Positions 35,931-44,660 of a stretch of DNA of 64,000 nt are shown here, piece after piece. Made by a program: the position numbers and the translations under genes. Positions within the stretch are counted from its first letter, which is position 1. The number at the start of each line of letters is the position of its first letter. Source of the stretch: Rapidithrix thailandica. Its GTDB lineage: Bacteria > Bacteroidota > Bacteroidia > Cytophagales > Flammeovirgaceae. The notes under the pieces were generated by a model. That model was not told the DNA's origin. It searched no databases and saw only the letters and a list, made by a program, of their open reading frames with translations. The stretch lies in the NCBI RefSeq assembly GCF_039710355.1, contig NZ_JBDKWZ010000021.1:1-64000 (forward strand), read 5' to 3'.

Positions 35931-35948
35931 CTGACAGCCCTATGTCAG
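35931..35948. promoter_or_regulatory. Palindromic operator candidate CTGACA-N6-TGTCAG
   Basis: Perfect 6-base arms with a 6-base spacer (GCCCTA) lie over the -33 region of the DinB-family promoter. Its position suits an activator or repressor site. No regulator gene is adjacent. Confidence 0.5.
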
Positions 35949-35980
35949 TCGATCTTAATAAATTTTCATTGAGCGCAAGC

Positions 35981-36000
35981 TTAGAACATATTTAAATTTC
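35981..36000. repeat. Degenerate half-copy of the TTAGAGCATGTTTAAA repeat
   Basis: TTAGAACATATTTAAATTTC resembles the left arm of the palindrome at 40398-40455, and GGGTTAAAGG follows where that element has GACCCAAAGGGT. The rest of the gap to 36352 has AT-rich TAATTAC-type palindromic scraps and no gene. Confidence 0.4.
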
Positions 36001-36352
36001 ATCCTCTGGGTTAAAGGCTCGGTTTTCAGCATCCTACCGGATAGTTTAGTACAAGTATCTCAGGCCATGTCATCATATTTGCTTGTAAGAAAGAAACAGG
36101 GCAGGCCTTCAAAAAGGGAAGTCCTTTGGCGTCCTGTAGGGCTGGCGATACATATACAAGGTCCGGTCAGTCTCCATTTGCGGAGATATTAATTCGTAAT
36201 TACAAATTAGTAATTAACAATACCTTAGTATTCCGCTTCGCCAGTTTTCAATATGTCTGACAGGATAAATTCCTGGATATACAACCTTATAAATAACTGA
36301 TAGTCAGAAACAAAAACCTAGTTACCACTAACTAATTACTCGTAACTAAACA

Positions 36353-38719
36353 CTACTTACTCACTGTTTTTTGTTGATCGGAAGCTTCTTGCCTTCCCCA
36401 GTTTTTATTGGGTTGAGCTCCTAATACCAAGGCCAAAGTCCCTCCTTTGGCAAAGGTATCGTGGGTAAAATAACAGGCATTCCACACCTTTCCATTGAGC
36501 TGGGCCGACTGGATGTAGAGATTTTCTTTCGAATTATTTTGAGTCGTGATGATAAACTTTTCCCCTTCGTAATACTCCGGGTGCAAGATTATTTCAATCC
36601 GGTCAAATAACGGACTAGTGATGTCGTACTTCGAATTGGCCGAAGCCCCTCCGTCCATCTGAAAAAGACCCAGGGCCATTAATACGCCTAAGGCTCCCAT
36701 TTGCCCTTGATCTTCGTCACCGTTGTAGCCTCCGTAAGGACTCGTGTCCCCGAAGGTCACCTCTTTTACTTTGCGCACCCACTTCTGCGAAAGCCAAGGA
36801 GCATCCGCATAGTTAAACAAATGCGCCATATGGCAAGAAGGTTGGTTTTCGTAATCAATCCAGCTTTCGGCATGCTTACCATGGTCGGTCACAAACTTGT
36901 GCTTTTCCGACTTCAGAAAAGAGCTCTCCACCATTTGTACATACTTTTCATTGCCCCCGGCTAAGGCAATCAAACCGGGAAGATCGTGCGGTACAAAATG
37001 GGTGTAAATGGCTGCATTGCTTTCGCAAAAACCAAGGGTATTAAACCCTTTTCCGATAGGGGCAAAATCAACGATCCAGGTTCCGTCTTTTTCCCTGGGA
37101 TGGATAAATCCGGATTCGGGGTTCCACAAATGCCGGTAGTTCTGCGAGCGCTTGGTAAAGAGTGCATAATCCTCCGGCTTTCCCAAGGCCTTGGCCAGTT
37201 GAGCCAGGCACCAATCCTGATAGGCATATTCCAGGGTCATGGAGGCCCCGTCTTTGTGGATTCCTTCCCCTTCCAGACGCTCGGGGACATAGCCTCTTTC
37301 CACATATTCACGCATTCCTCCACTGATGGGGATTTCACTATGGTCATAGCCGGCCCGGTCTCTGATCCCTCCGGGAAAGGCATTCTTTCGCAAACCTTCA
37401 TAGGCTTTTTCCACCTCGTAATTCCGGATGCCCTTGTGATAAGCCGTGGCAAAAAAAGAAACGGCCGGGTCGCCGATCATCACATAGGTGTAATTGCCGC
37501 CCGATGGCCCCCGGGGGATCAGCCCCCCGTCATTATACATATTGACCATACTGTTGCAAAAGCCTTCCATCACTTCGGGATACACCATCGACCAGAGGAC
37601 ATTGAGCGTCCAATGACTCCCCCACCAGGCATCAAACTGGTACTGAGGGTAAAGCGGTTTCCCATTGTCATCCAGCCGGACTCGCTTGATCAAAGGTTGA
37701 GGGCCGGTCATGTCACAGTATTCTCCGTTCAAGTCGCTTACTATCCTTCTTCCCAGCAATGAGCGCCATAGATCCGTATAAAATTTGGTGCGTTGCGGTT
37801 CGCTCCCTCCTTCTACCCGTATTCTGGATAACATAGTATTCCATTCTTTCCGCGATTCGTTGACTACCCTGTCAAAGTCCCAATGAGGCAATTCTCCCTC
37901 TAGGTTTTTTCTGGCGTTTTCAATGCTCGTATAAGAAATTCCCACTTTCATTTGTACCGGCTCCTGCCCGGTATGGAAGCGCACATAGGCTCCGTTATTT
38001 TTTCCGGAAATAGGCTCGGTATGCGGCAATAAGGTACTGTCCTGCCAGCCTCCGAACTCCTGAAAAGGCCGGTCAAATGTTGCCACAAAATACACATAAG
38101 TCGATTTAGGTCTCCGGAAGGTGCCCGTCATCAAGGCAAAGCCTTCTATTTCCTGTTCACTGACCTTGCGAACCCCGGAGGAATCCACACCTCCGTGCCC
38201 CAGCATTGCTCCGGTATGAAAAGCGATATAAGCACTGTCGGTAGCGGGAAAAGTATAACGGTGCATGCCCACCCGGGTGGTAGACGAAAGCTCCGCCTTA
38301 ATGCCATACTTATCCAACACTACTTTATGGTATCCGGGTTGGGCGATTTCGCTTTCATGGGAAAATTGAGACTTGGTATGTTCCATGCCCAAATGCCCTT
38401 CAAATGGGCCAGTGGTAGGCATAACGGGAATGCCGGACATCTGCCAGGCATGTATATGACTAAAGCATCGGATCTGTAAGGAATCATAGAGATAACCGCT
38501 GTTCCAGCTGCCCTCGGTCCGGGTATCGGGACTGAGGTTAACCATGCCGAAGGGCCTGCTTGCCGAATTGAAATAAAACCAACGACTTTTATGCGAATCG
38601 ATAAAAGGGTCTACGAAAGCCACCGGTTGTTTTTGCTGTTGAGAACAAGATAAAAAGAATATACATACAAAAAGTAAAAGTTCTTGCCTTCCTAAAATCC
38701 ACCGTAATGCTCTCATCAT
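36353..38719 (-). CDS. GH92-family glycosidase, divergent lipoprotein
   Basis: The protein is 788 aa with a lipoprotein signal (LLLFVCIFFLSCSQQQ, Cys about residue 25), so it is probably anchored outside the inner membrane. An N-terminal beta-sandwich (VDPFIDSHKSRWFYFNSASRPFG cut by family-typical positions) leads to an (alpha/alpha)6 domain with a GDEDQGQMGALGVLMALG motif. This matches the DDxGQMS signature carrying the catalytic-base Asp of Ca-dependent exo-alpha-mannosidases. Several usually conserved stretches differ (GDPAVSFFATAY in place of GDHA-type), so its linkage preference may be unusual. No SusCD pair is adjacent; it stands alone. Confidence 0.85.
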   Translation of the reverse strand: MMRALRWILGRQELLLFVCIFFLSCSQQQKQPVAFVDPFIDSHKSRWFYFNSASRPFGMVNLSPDTRTEGSWNSGYLYDSLQIRCFSHIHAWQMSGIPVMPTTGPFEGHLGMEHTKSQFSHESEIAQPGYHKVVLDKYGIKAELSSTTRVGMHRYTFPATDSAYIAFHTGAMLGHGGVDSSGVRKVSEQEIEGFALMTGTFRRPKSTYVYFVATFDRPFQEFGGWQDSTLLPHTEPISGKNNGAYVRFHTGQEPVQMKVGISYTSIENARKNLEGELPHWDFDRVVNESRKEWNTMLSRIRVEGGSEPQRTKFYTDLWRSLLGRRIVSDLNGEYCDMTGPQPLIKRVRLDDNGKPLYPQYQFDAWWGSHWTLNVLWSMVYPEVMEGFCNSMVNMYNDGGLIPRGPSGGNYTYVMIGDPAVSFFATAYHKGIRNYEVEKAYEGLRKNAFPGGIRDRAGYDHSEIPISGGMREYVERGYVPERLEGEGIHKDGASMTLEYAYQDWCLAQLAKALGKPEDYALFTKRSQNYRHLWNPESGFIHPREKDGTWIVDFAPIGKGFNTLGFCESNAAIYTHFVPHDLPGLIALAGGNEKYVQMVESSFLKSEKHKFVTDHGKHAESWIDYENQPSCHMAHLFNYADAPWLSQKWVRKVKEVTFGDTSPYGGYNGDEDQGQMGALGVLMALGLFQMDGGASANSKYDITSPLFDRIEIILHPEYYEGEKFIITTQNNSKENLYIQSAQLNGKVWNACYFTHDTFAKGGTLALVLGAQPNKNWGRQEASDQQKTVSK

Positions 38720-39001
38720 ACCAATAGTTTAGTACAATTATCCAATTTAACTGTATCAGTAAGTTACTCATTTTTTCTATACCTACTACATAAAACCGGG
38801 CATTTTGAAAGACTGACACAGCGGAAGGTTCAACGCTGTCAACTGATGGTGCCAAGCTAACCCATATATTTATACGATATACCGGTATAGTACACCTCAA
38901 CGATTAGCCCAAGTATAAAAATCACCGAATTGTCTGGCATTAAATCTACGGATTTACGTCATTGTAGTCAGAATCGTTTACCCAAATGACAGAATACTTC
39001 T

Positions 39002-39982
39002 TTGAGACTTTTAGAAATCATCATATCCGAACAAGACAAAGCCGAAATCGAAGCACTTCTGAATGAAGATCAGATTATTGAAAAATGGTTTTTTGCAATT
39101 GATAACCATCAGGTGACGCTTAAAGTATTGACCCAGGGCGAATATGCCACAGAGCTGTTGCTTGCCTTAGAAAAGCAGTTTAAAAAGTACCGGGTCGTCA
39201 TCTATCCGGTGGAAGGGACGCTTCCTAAAGTAAGCCCCCCCGAAGAAAAGGAAGATGAAAAAATCAAAATCGGGAAGTTTTTCACCATTAGTAAAGAAGA
39301 ACTTTACAACGATATCGACCAACCCGTAAACCTTACGGTGAACTTTATCCTGATGGTCATCCTATCTTCTTTTGTGGCAGGCATCGGTATTCTCAAAGAC
39401 AACATTGCCATCATTATCGGAGCTATGGTGATCGCTCCTTTTCTGGGACCGAATATGTCGATGGCCTTTGGCACTACCTTGGGTGATTGGCCCATCATCA
39501 AAAAATCGATCCTTACAGGCATCAGCGCTACCCTGGTGGCACTTTTTATTTCTATTCTTTGGGGCTTTTTTGCGGAAGAGGTAAATTTCATTGCCAAAGA
39601 TGCCAAAATAGAATATCAGGATATCTTGTTGGCTTTGATCTGCGGTTTTGCCGGAGTCATCTCCATCGTCAGCGGGCAAGGTCCCACCCTTGTCGGAGTG
39701 ATGGTAGCAGCAGCGCTACTTCCTCCTTTGATGAGAGTAGGATTATTGGTGGGAGGAGGAAACTATTCGGATGCCTTTAATTCATTCCTGATTTTCAGTA
39801 CCAATATCATATGTTTAAACATCGCAGGGATTATCACTTTTTACCTGGCAGGGATCAGACCCGGACGCTGGTGGGAAAAGGAAAGAGCCAAAAAGAAAAC
39901 CCGGAATGCTTTTATCCTTTGGTCACTGGCATTGACGCTTTTAATTATCACGGTCATTTTGATACGAGCCATAGAAGAATAA
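39002..39982 (+). CDS. DUF389 (TIGR00341-type) membrane protein
   Basis: The protein is 326 aa and starts at TTG, giving MRLLEIIISEQDKAEIEALL, which matches the start of the family; no in-frame ATG fits. Residues 1-80 form a small ferredoxin-like domain. A membrane domain of six or more helices begins at about 112 with NFILMVILSSFVAGIGIL, then IIIGAMVIAPFLGPNMSMAF and LVGVMVAAALLPPLMRVGLL. These are the glycine/proline-rich signatures of DUF389. Function is unknown; a transporter role is often supposed. Confidence 0.85.
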   Translation: MRLLEIIISEQDKAEIEALLNEDQIIEKWFFAIDNHQVTLKVLTQGEYATELLLALEKQFKKYRVVIYPVEGTLPKVSPPEEKEDEKIKIGKFFTISKEELYNDIDQPVNLTVNFILMVILSSFVAGIGILKDNIAIIIGAMVIAPFLGPNMSMAFGTTLGDWPIIKKSILTGISATLVALFISILWGFFAEEVNFIAKDAKIEYQDILLALICGFAGVISIVSGQGPTLVGVMVAAALLPPLMRVGLLVGGGNYSDAFNSFLIFSTNIICLNIAGIITFYLAGIRPGRWWEKERAKKKTRNAFILWSLALTLLIITVILIRAIEE

Positions 39983-40397
39983 CCGTACGGATAAACGCTA
40001 TCAGGTACATCGAGTACCTCTGCCGTACTTTCAAAAACATATACCCTCTGTCGTTATGAGGGAGTCCAATTGTATTGGTTCAATACTTTTTCTGGGTTGA
40101 GGTGGAAATCAACTCTGATCAGAGAGCTGTTTTTAATATCGAAGTGAATTAACCTTTTTCTTTTTCCTGAAAAATGTTTCAAAAACGCCTCCTCTGTGTT
40201 ATTTTTTTCAACAATAGCGTTGGCTGTTCTTTTCAAAAAGTGCCTTGATGAGCCGATTTTGCTTCCATCTTCGGTCAAAAACTATACGTTTAAATCACTT
40301 CATCAGTAGAAAACAACAACATGTACAAACCCTTTAGTAGCTTTTTTAAACACAATTCAAAAAAAATCACCATTAACTTCTGAATGAAACGGTTAAT

Positions 40398-40455
40398 TTA
40401 GAGCATGTTTAAAATTCGTTTTTGACCCAAAGGGTAAAATTTAAACATGCTCTAA
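40398..40455. repeat. Dispersed palindrome with 16-base perfect arms
   Basis: TTAGAGCATGTTTAAA (40398-40413) and TTTAAACATGCTCTAA (40440-40455) flank a 26-base middle containing GACCCAAAGGGT. A single arm recurs at 51091-51104 and a degraded one at 35981. The remainder of the 39983-40507 gap has no supported gene. Confidence 0.7.
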
Positions 40456-40477
40456 TACAGGAGCACTTTAAGCATAT

Positions 40478-40485
40478 TAGTTTTG
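40478..40485 (+). promoter_or_regulatory. -7 box TAGTTTTG of the YdjM-type gene
   Basis: It matches TAnnTTTG exactly, 22 bases before the ATG at 40508 and immediately after the palindrome. No TTG is present at -33. Confidence 0.4.
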
Positions 40486-40507
40486 AATTAAACTCAATTT
40501 TGATTTC

Positions 40508-41305
40508 ATGGACATACTTACCCATACTCTCTCCGGGGTGGCCGCCGGAACGGTAGTTGCCGGCTTTTCATCGAAAGGATTCCGTAAAAAAACAGGGATC
40601 ATTGCCCTCGGAGGCTTGGGAGGAGCATTGCCTGACCTGGATGCCTTCAGCTTGTGGTCGGGATTTGATACATACATCGGAAAAGCCCTTGCCCTCTCCC
40701 ACTCCGGTAAAGAAATCTATTTTTCCAAATTCTGGTATTCTCATCATGGCTTTCTCCATTCCATCACCGCCAGTTTGCTTTTGGTTTTTTTAATGGCTTG
40801 TCTGGTTTTTTGGGTCAAAAGAAATTCCTCATACAACTTATTACAAAGCGTCAAAAAAAAGCAACTGTTTTATCTCAGTTTTGTTTTTGGCTTTCTCCTT
40901 CATCTTTTGGAGGACATGCCCACTCCCTCCTCTGTGTGGGGAGGAGTGAATTTCTTTTGGCCCTCTCGAGAATATATAGGAGGCACCGGACAAATCTGGT
41001 GGTGGAATAACTACGATATTTTTCTCATTGTTACCGGAGTGATCGTACTCAATTGCCTGTTATTAGTTCTTCGCAGATTCATCCGTTTTGATGGAAGAAA
41101 ATTCACCGTTGCGGTTTTTATGCTGGGCTTCACACTGGCCCTGGTACAGATCAATACCCGGGGCTTTGACTTCCATTATACCGGACATACACCCAAGTAC
41201 CAGGAATACGAAGCGAAATCAAAGGAAATTCAGAAACAATTACTGGGCGAAAAACTGTATGGCTGGATGCAGTTATTTGACAATCAGTTAAAAATTTACT
41301 TTTAA
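40508..41305 (+). CDS. YdjM-type membrane metal-dependent hydrolase family protein
   Basis: This 265-aa protein starts MDILTHTLSGVAAGTVVAG, followed by GGLGGALPDLDAF, WYSHHGFLHS and LLHLLEDMPTP. These His/Asp-rich motifs define the family annotated as YdjM/DUF457 'metal-dependent hydrolase'. At least four membrane helices are visible. Enzymatic activity has not been shown for most members. The next genes follow closely on the same strand (lipid-modifying enzyme 430 bases on), so a membrane-related operon is possible. Confidence 0.8.
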   Translation: MDILTHTLSGVAAGTVVAGFSSKGFRKKTGIIALGGLGGALPDLDAFSLWSGFDTYIGKALALSHSGKEIYFSKFWYSHHGFLHSITASLLLVFLMACLVFWVKRNSSYNLLQSVKKKQLFYLSFVFGFLLHLLEDMPTPSSVWGGVNFFWPSREYIGGTGQIWWWNNYDIFLIVTGVIVLNCLLLVLRRFIRFDGRKFTVAVFMLGFTLALVQINTRGFDFHYTGHTPKYQEYEAKSKEIQKQLLGEKLYGWMQLFDNQLKIYF

Positions 41306-41377
41306 CCGGGGCATAAGGGTACCCATTGCTTTATCCGTTTAGTTTTGAGATCTTTAAAAAAAGAAAACAGATCGGAC

Positions 41378-41740
41378 ATGAAACAATCAATGCTCATAAA
41401 GATGCTCACCCTTACCCTCTTCACCGGTTTGATTGGAACTTTTGTTGCCTATCGTGCTGGCTTCTTTAAAGCAACACTTGATAGTAATTCCCACTCAAGC
41501 CAGATGGACACCTTACAAAGAACGGACTCGATAAGCTTGAAAAAGCAATGGATGCCCTCTTCCAAAGTATTAATTTTAAAAGAAAACGATCTATTAAAAA
41601 AAGACTCGTTGGAACCTCCATTTCACTCCGATTCTGTAAAAATAAAAGATCCGAAAATCATGGGAAGCTCAAAATCGGGCATTCTTCTTACCCCGGAAAT
41701 ACTTCTTGATTCGCCAAGTACTCCACAAAAACATCCGTAA
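41378..41740 (+). CDS. Small membrane-anchored protein of unknown function
   Basis: The frame begins at a TTG at 41345; I prefer the ATG at 41378 (MKQSMLIKMLTLTLFTGLIG), which places the single membrane helix at the N-terminus. The remaining roughly 95 residues are Ser/Lys/Asp-rich and probably unstructured outside the inner membrane. Its stop overlaps the next ATG by one base (TAATG), so it is translated with the desaturase-family gene. No family is recognised. Confidence 0.55.
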   Translation: MKQSMLIKMLTLTLFTGLIGTFVAYRAGFFKATLDSNSHSSQMDTLQRTDSISLKKQWMPSSKVLILKENDLLKKDSLEPPFHSDSVKIKDPKIMGSSKSGILLTPEILLDSPSTPQKHP

Positions 41741-42585
41741 TGGAATTTCTAAAGCTCTTAGAAGCTACCGGAATCAGCTTGTTCTTTTTACTTCTGGTAT
41801 TCGTTCCCATGGAAAAAGTATTTCCTGCCAAACCCGGTCAAAAGATTTTCAGACCTCATTGGCTCATGGATTTTTGCTATTTCCTGGGCCAATATTTATT
41901 ATGGAGTAGTGTGGTCATCTGGGTGTTGAATGAGTTTAACAGTTTTCTTACCGGCATGGTACCCTCTGCCTTTCGCAATACCGTTCAAAGCCAGCCTTGG
42001 TGGCTTCAGGCTCTGGAAGTCGTATTACTTAGTGATTTCCTGATTTATTGGGGACACCGGTTACAGCATCAGATAGGCTTTTTATGGAGGTTCCACAAAG
42101 TGCATCACAGTGCCGAGCATTTGGACTGGTTGGCAGCCCACCGGGAACACCCGCTCGATTCCATTTATACCATCGGTTTAATCAACTTACCGGCCTTTAT
42201 CTTTGGTTTTCCATTGGAAACACTGGCCGGGGTGATTGCCTTCCGCGGGATATGGGCAATTTATATCCACTCCAATGTCCGGCTACCCCTCGGACCTTTA
42301 AAAATGCTGATCGGGGCTCCCGAGCTACACCATTGGCATCATAGCCTCGACCGGAAAGCCGGAAATTACGCAAACATTTCCCCGCTGATGGATCTCCTTT
42401 TCGGTACCTATACCTGTCCCCGGAAAGAGCCTGTAAGAGTTGGCATCCGGGAGCATTTCCCCCAATCGTATATTGCCCAATTACTGGCTCCTTGTTTGCC
42501 CCAGCACATTTGGAAGCGACTTGAAAAGCGGCTGAAAAAGAAGCTCAATTCGTCTGAGTACCCACAAGCTTCCTCCCGGCAATAA
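41740..42585 (+). CDS. Sterol desaturase / fatty acid hydroxylase family enzyme
   Basis: This 281-aa membrane protein has the full set of diiron His clusters: HRLQH (about residue 107), HKVHH (about 120) and ELHHWHH (about 193-199). Four or more membrane helices surround them. Family members use O2 and a diiron centre to hydroxylate or desaturate lipids; the substrate here is unknown. It is coupled to the small anchored protein upstream. Length and motifs are complete. Confidence 0.85.
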   Translation: MEFLKLLEATGISLFFLLLVFVPMEKVFPAKPGQKIFRPHWLMDFCYFLGQYLLWSSVVIWVLNEFNSFLTGMVPSAFRNTVQSQPWWLQALEVVLLSDFLIYWGHRLQHQIGFLWRFHKVHHSAEHLDWLAAHREHPLDSIYTIGLINLPAFIFGFPLETLAGVIAFRGIWAIYIHSNVRLPLGPLKMLIGAPELHHWHHSLDRKAGNYANISPLMDLLFGTYTCPRKEPVRVGIREHFPQSYIAQLLAPCLPQHIWKRLEKRLKKKLNSSEYPQASSRQ

Positions 42586-42654
42586 AGCCAAATTGCCACA
42601 TTTAAGGTAATTTCTTATATTTCTCTTTTTATTCCTGATTTCAAACCCTTTATC

Positions 42655-43854
42655 ATGTATTACGCTCCATCACTCATCTTCATCATCCTGTCTTTACTTT
42701 GTTGCAATCAATCAACTTTCGGGCAAAATAAACCTCTATGGCAATTTAAAACCCAAGGGGCCATCGTCTCCTCTCCGGCAATCCATGAAAACACGATTTA
42801 TTTTGGCTCGGCAGACGGACATCTGTTTGCACTTAACCGGGAAAACGGAGTGGAAATATGGAAATACAAAACCGAGGGGAAAGTACACGGAAGTCCTCTG
42901 TTAATAGAAGACCTTGTGATCGTCAATAACTCTTTGGGGGAATTACTAGCCCTGGAACAAGCATCCGGAAAGTTGAAATGGAAATTTATCAGCAAAGGTG
43001 AAAAAAGGCTGGACATGTGGGATTATTACCTTTCTTCTCCTGTCAGTGATGGCAAACATATCTTTTGGGGAAGTGGTGATGGCCACCTTTATGCCTTGGA
43101 TCATTCCAATGGTAAATTGAAGTGGAAATTTTTGACCGGAGGAATAATCCACGCCCGTCCTTTGTACCACGAAGGAAAACTGTACATCGGAAGCTTTGAT
43201 GGATATATGTATGCACTCCATGCCGAACAAGGGGAATTGATTTGGAAATTCAAAACGGTAGGCGATGCCTATTTTCCGAAAGGCGAAATCCAGCGGGGAG
43301 CCACTCTCCAAAACGGAACATTGTATTTTGGCAGCCGTGATTTCAATGTATATGCATTGGATGCAACAACCGGTACCGGAAAATGGAATATGAAAGAACG
43401 GGGAAGTTGGGTCGTGTCCCTTCCGTTGGCAGACGATCAATACGTTTATTTCGGCACTTCGGACACCCACGCCTTTTATTGTTTTGATGCACAAACCGGA
43501 GAGGTGATTTGGAAACGACATTTGGGAATGCGCGTTTACGGAGGTGCCCAACGTTATCAAGACCGCATTTACTTCGGATGCTTCGATGGCGTATTATATG
43601 GATTAAACAGGGCCAATGGAAAGATCGAATGGAGCTTTGCCACCGAAGGCAACCGGCAAAACCGGCAGGAGGTCTTTGATGAGTCAGGCAATTTCCGGCA
43701 AGGCTTTGAATTGTATGGAGCGGATATGGAAACGTCCGAACAAAAAATCCTGGCTATGGGCAGTATTTTAGGCACTCCCTTGATTGACCCCACCAACGGA
43801 ATCATCTACTTTGGAAGCACGGACGGAAACTTTTATGCCGTTCGGCTCAACTGA
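42655..43854 (+). CDS. Secreted PQQ-type beta-propeller repeat protein
   Basis: This 399-aa protein has an N-terminal signal (IFIILSLLCCNQSTFGQ), possibly a lipoprotein. It contains about seven repeats of the form LYxGSxDGxLYALDxxxGKLxWKF, for example IYFGSADGHLFALNRENGVE and LYIGSFDGYMYALHAEQGEL. Such propellers include BamB-like scaffolds and PQQ-binding domains. No dehydrogenase motif is visible, so it is probably a binding or scaffold protein in the periplasm. It converges with the LytTR regulator gene. Confidence 0.8.
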   Translation: MYYAPSLIFIILSLLCCNQSTFGQNKPLWQFKTQGAIVSSPAIHENTIYFGSADGHLFALNRENGVEIWKYKTEGKVHGSPLLIEDLVIVNNSLGELLALEQASGKLKWKFISKGEKRLDMWDYYLSSPVSDGKHIFWGSGDGHLYALDHSNGKLKWKFLTGGIIHARPLYHEGKLYIGSFDGYMYALHAEQGELIWKFKTVGDAYFPKGEIQRGATLQNGTLYFGSRDFNVYALDATTGTGKWNMKERGSWVVSLPLADDQYVYFGTSDTHAFYCFDAQTGEVIWKRHLGMRVYGGAQRYQDRIYFGCFDGVLYGLNRANGKIEWSFATEGNRQNRQEVFDESGNFRQGFELYGADMETSEQKILAMGSILGTPLIDPTNGIIYFGSTDGNFYAVRLN

Positions 43855-43949
43855 TCATTGCTGTATAAAGGAAGGAGTGGAAGCCAACCAACAACCTTTT
43901 TTATCCCATAGCCAAACTTCGCTTCTTCCTCTGAACATATTAACTACCG

Positions 43950-44660
43950 TCAGGATTTCTTATTCATAAATTCCTCAAAAAAGGCTTCGCGATAGCTGTT
44001 GCCAATGGCAATTTCATACGCCTGGATAAAAATATCATTGTTGTCGAAAGAATCTATATGCAGGGTATTGACAATATAGGATTTATTCACCCGGAAAAAT
44101 GTGTTTTTTGGTAATTGTTCATGAATAGTCTTCAGGTTCATTTTGGTGATAATCCTTCGCTCTGCCAATTGAAGAATCACATAATCTTTTAAGCCTTCAA
44201 TAAACAGGATTTCTTTAAAATTCACCTTAAAAAACCGCCTTTCGGATTTCACAAAAAAGTACTCACTTTCAATTTTTCCTATATTCTCCTTTTCTTCGGT
44301 CAATAACAAGGAGTGGTAAGAAACGGCCTTATCCACAGCTTTTTGAAAACGAGCGGATTCTATCGGCTTCACCAGGTAATCTATCGCATCCACTTCATAG
44401 CTGTCCAAGGCATACTCCGTATACGCAGTGGTGAATACGACCAAAGTACTTTTGGGAATGTTTCTGGCAAACTCTAAGCCGGTCATATTAGGCATTTGAA
44501 TATCCAGAAAAATCAAATCTACAGCTTGTTCATCCAGAAAGCGGGTCGCCGACAGGGCACTGTTAAAAGCGCCCAGCAAATTCAATTGCCCTGTTTCATG
44601 AATCAATAATTGTATAGCCTCCCTGGCCAGCGGTTCATCATCAACAATAATACAATTCAT
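43950..44660 (-). CDS. LytTR-family response regulator
   Basis: This 236-aa regulator has a receiver domain (residues 1-115) with acidic pair D7/D8 (IIVDDEP), phospho-acceptor D53 (FLDIQMP) and the Lys of YLVKPI. The LytTR DNA-binding domain spans about 135-230 (KVNFKEILFIEGLKDYVILQ, then FFRVNKSYIVN). It overlaps the histidine kinase upstream by 4 bases, forming a classic LytS/LytR-type pair. Target genes cannot be read from the sequence. Confidence 0.9.
   Translation of the reverse strand: MNCIIVDDEPLAREAIQLLIHETGQLNLLGAFNSALSATRFLDEQAVDLIFLDIQMPNMTGLEFARNIPKSTLVVFTTAYTEYALDSYEVDAIDYLVKPIESARFQKAVDKAVSYHSLLLTEEKENIGKIESEYFFVKSERRFFKVNFKEILFIEGLKDYVILQLAERRIITKMNLKTIHEQLPKNTFFRVNKSYIVNTLHIDSFDNNDIFIQAYEIAIGNSYREAFFEEFMNKKS

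Noticed and set aside
36986..37762. A 258-aa plus-strand frame opposite GH92
   Set aside because: It is antisense to a clear glycosidase; the translation has no domain and no ribosome site.
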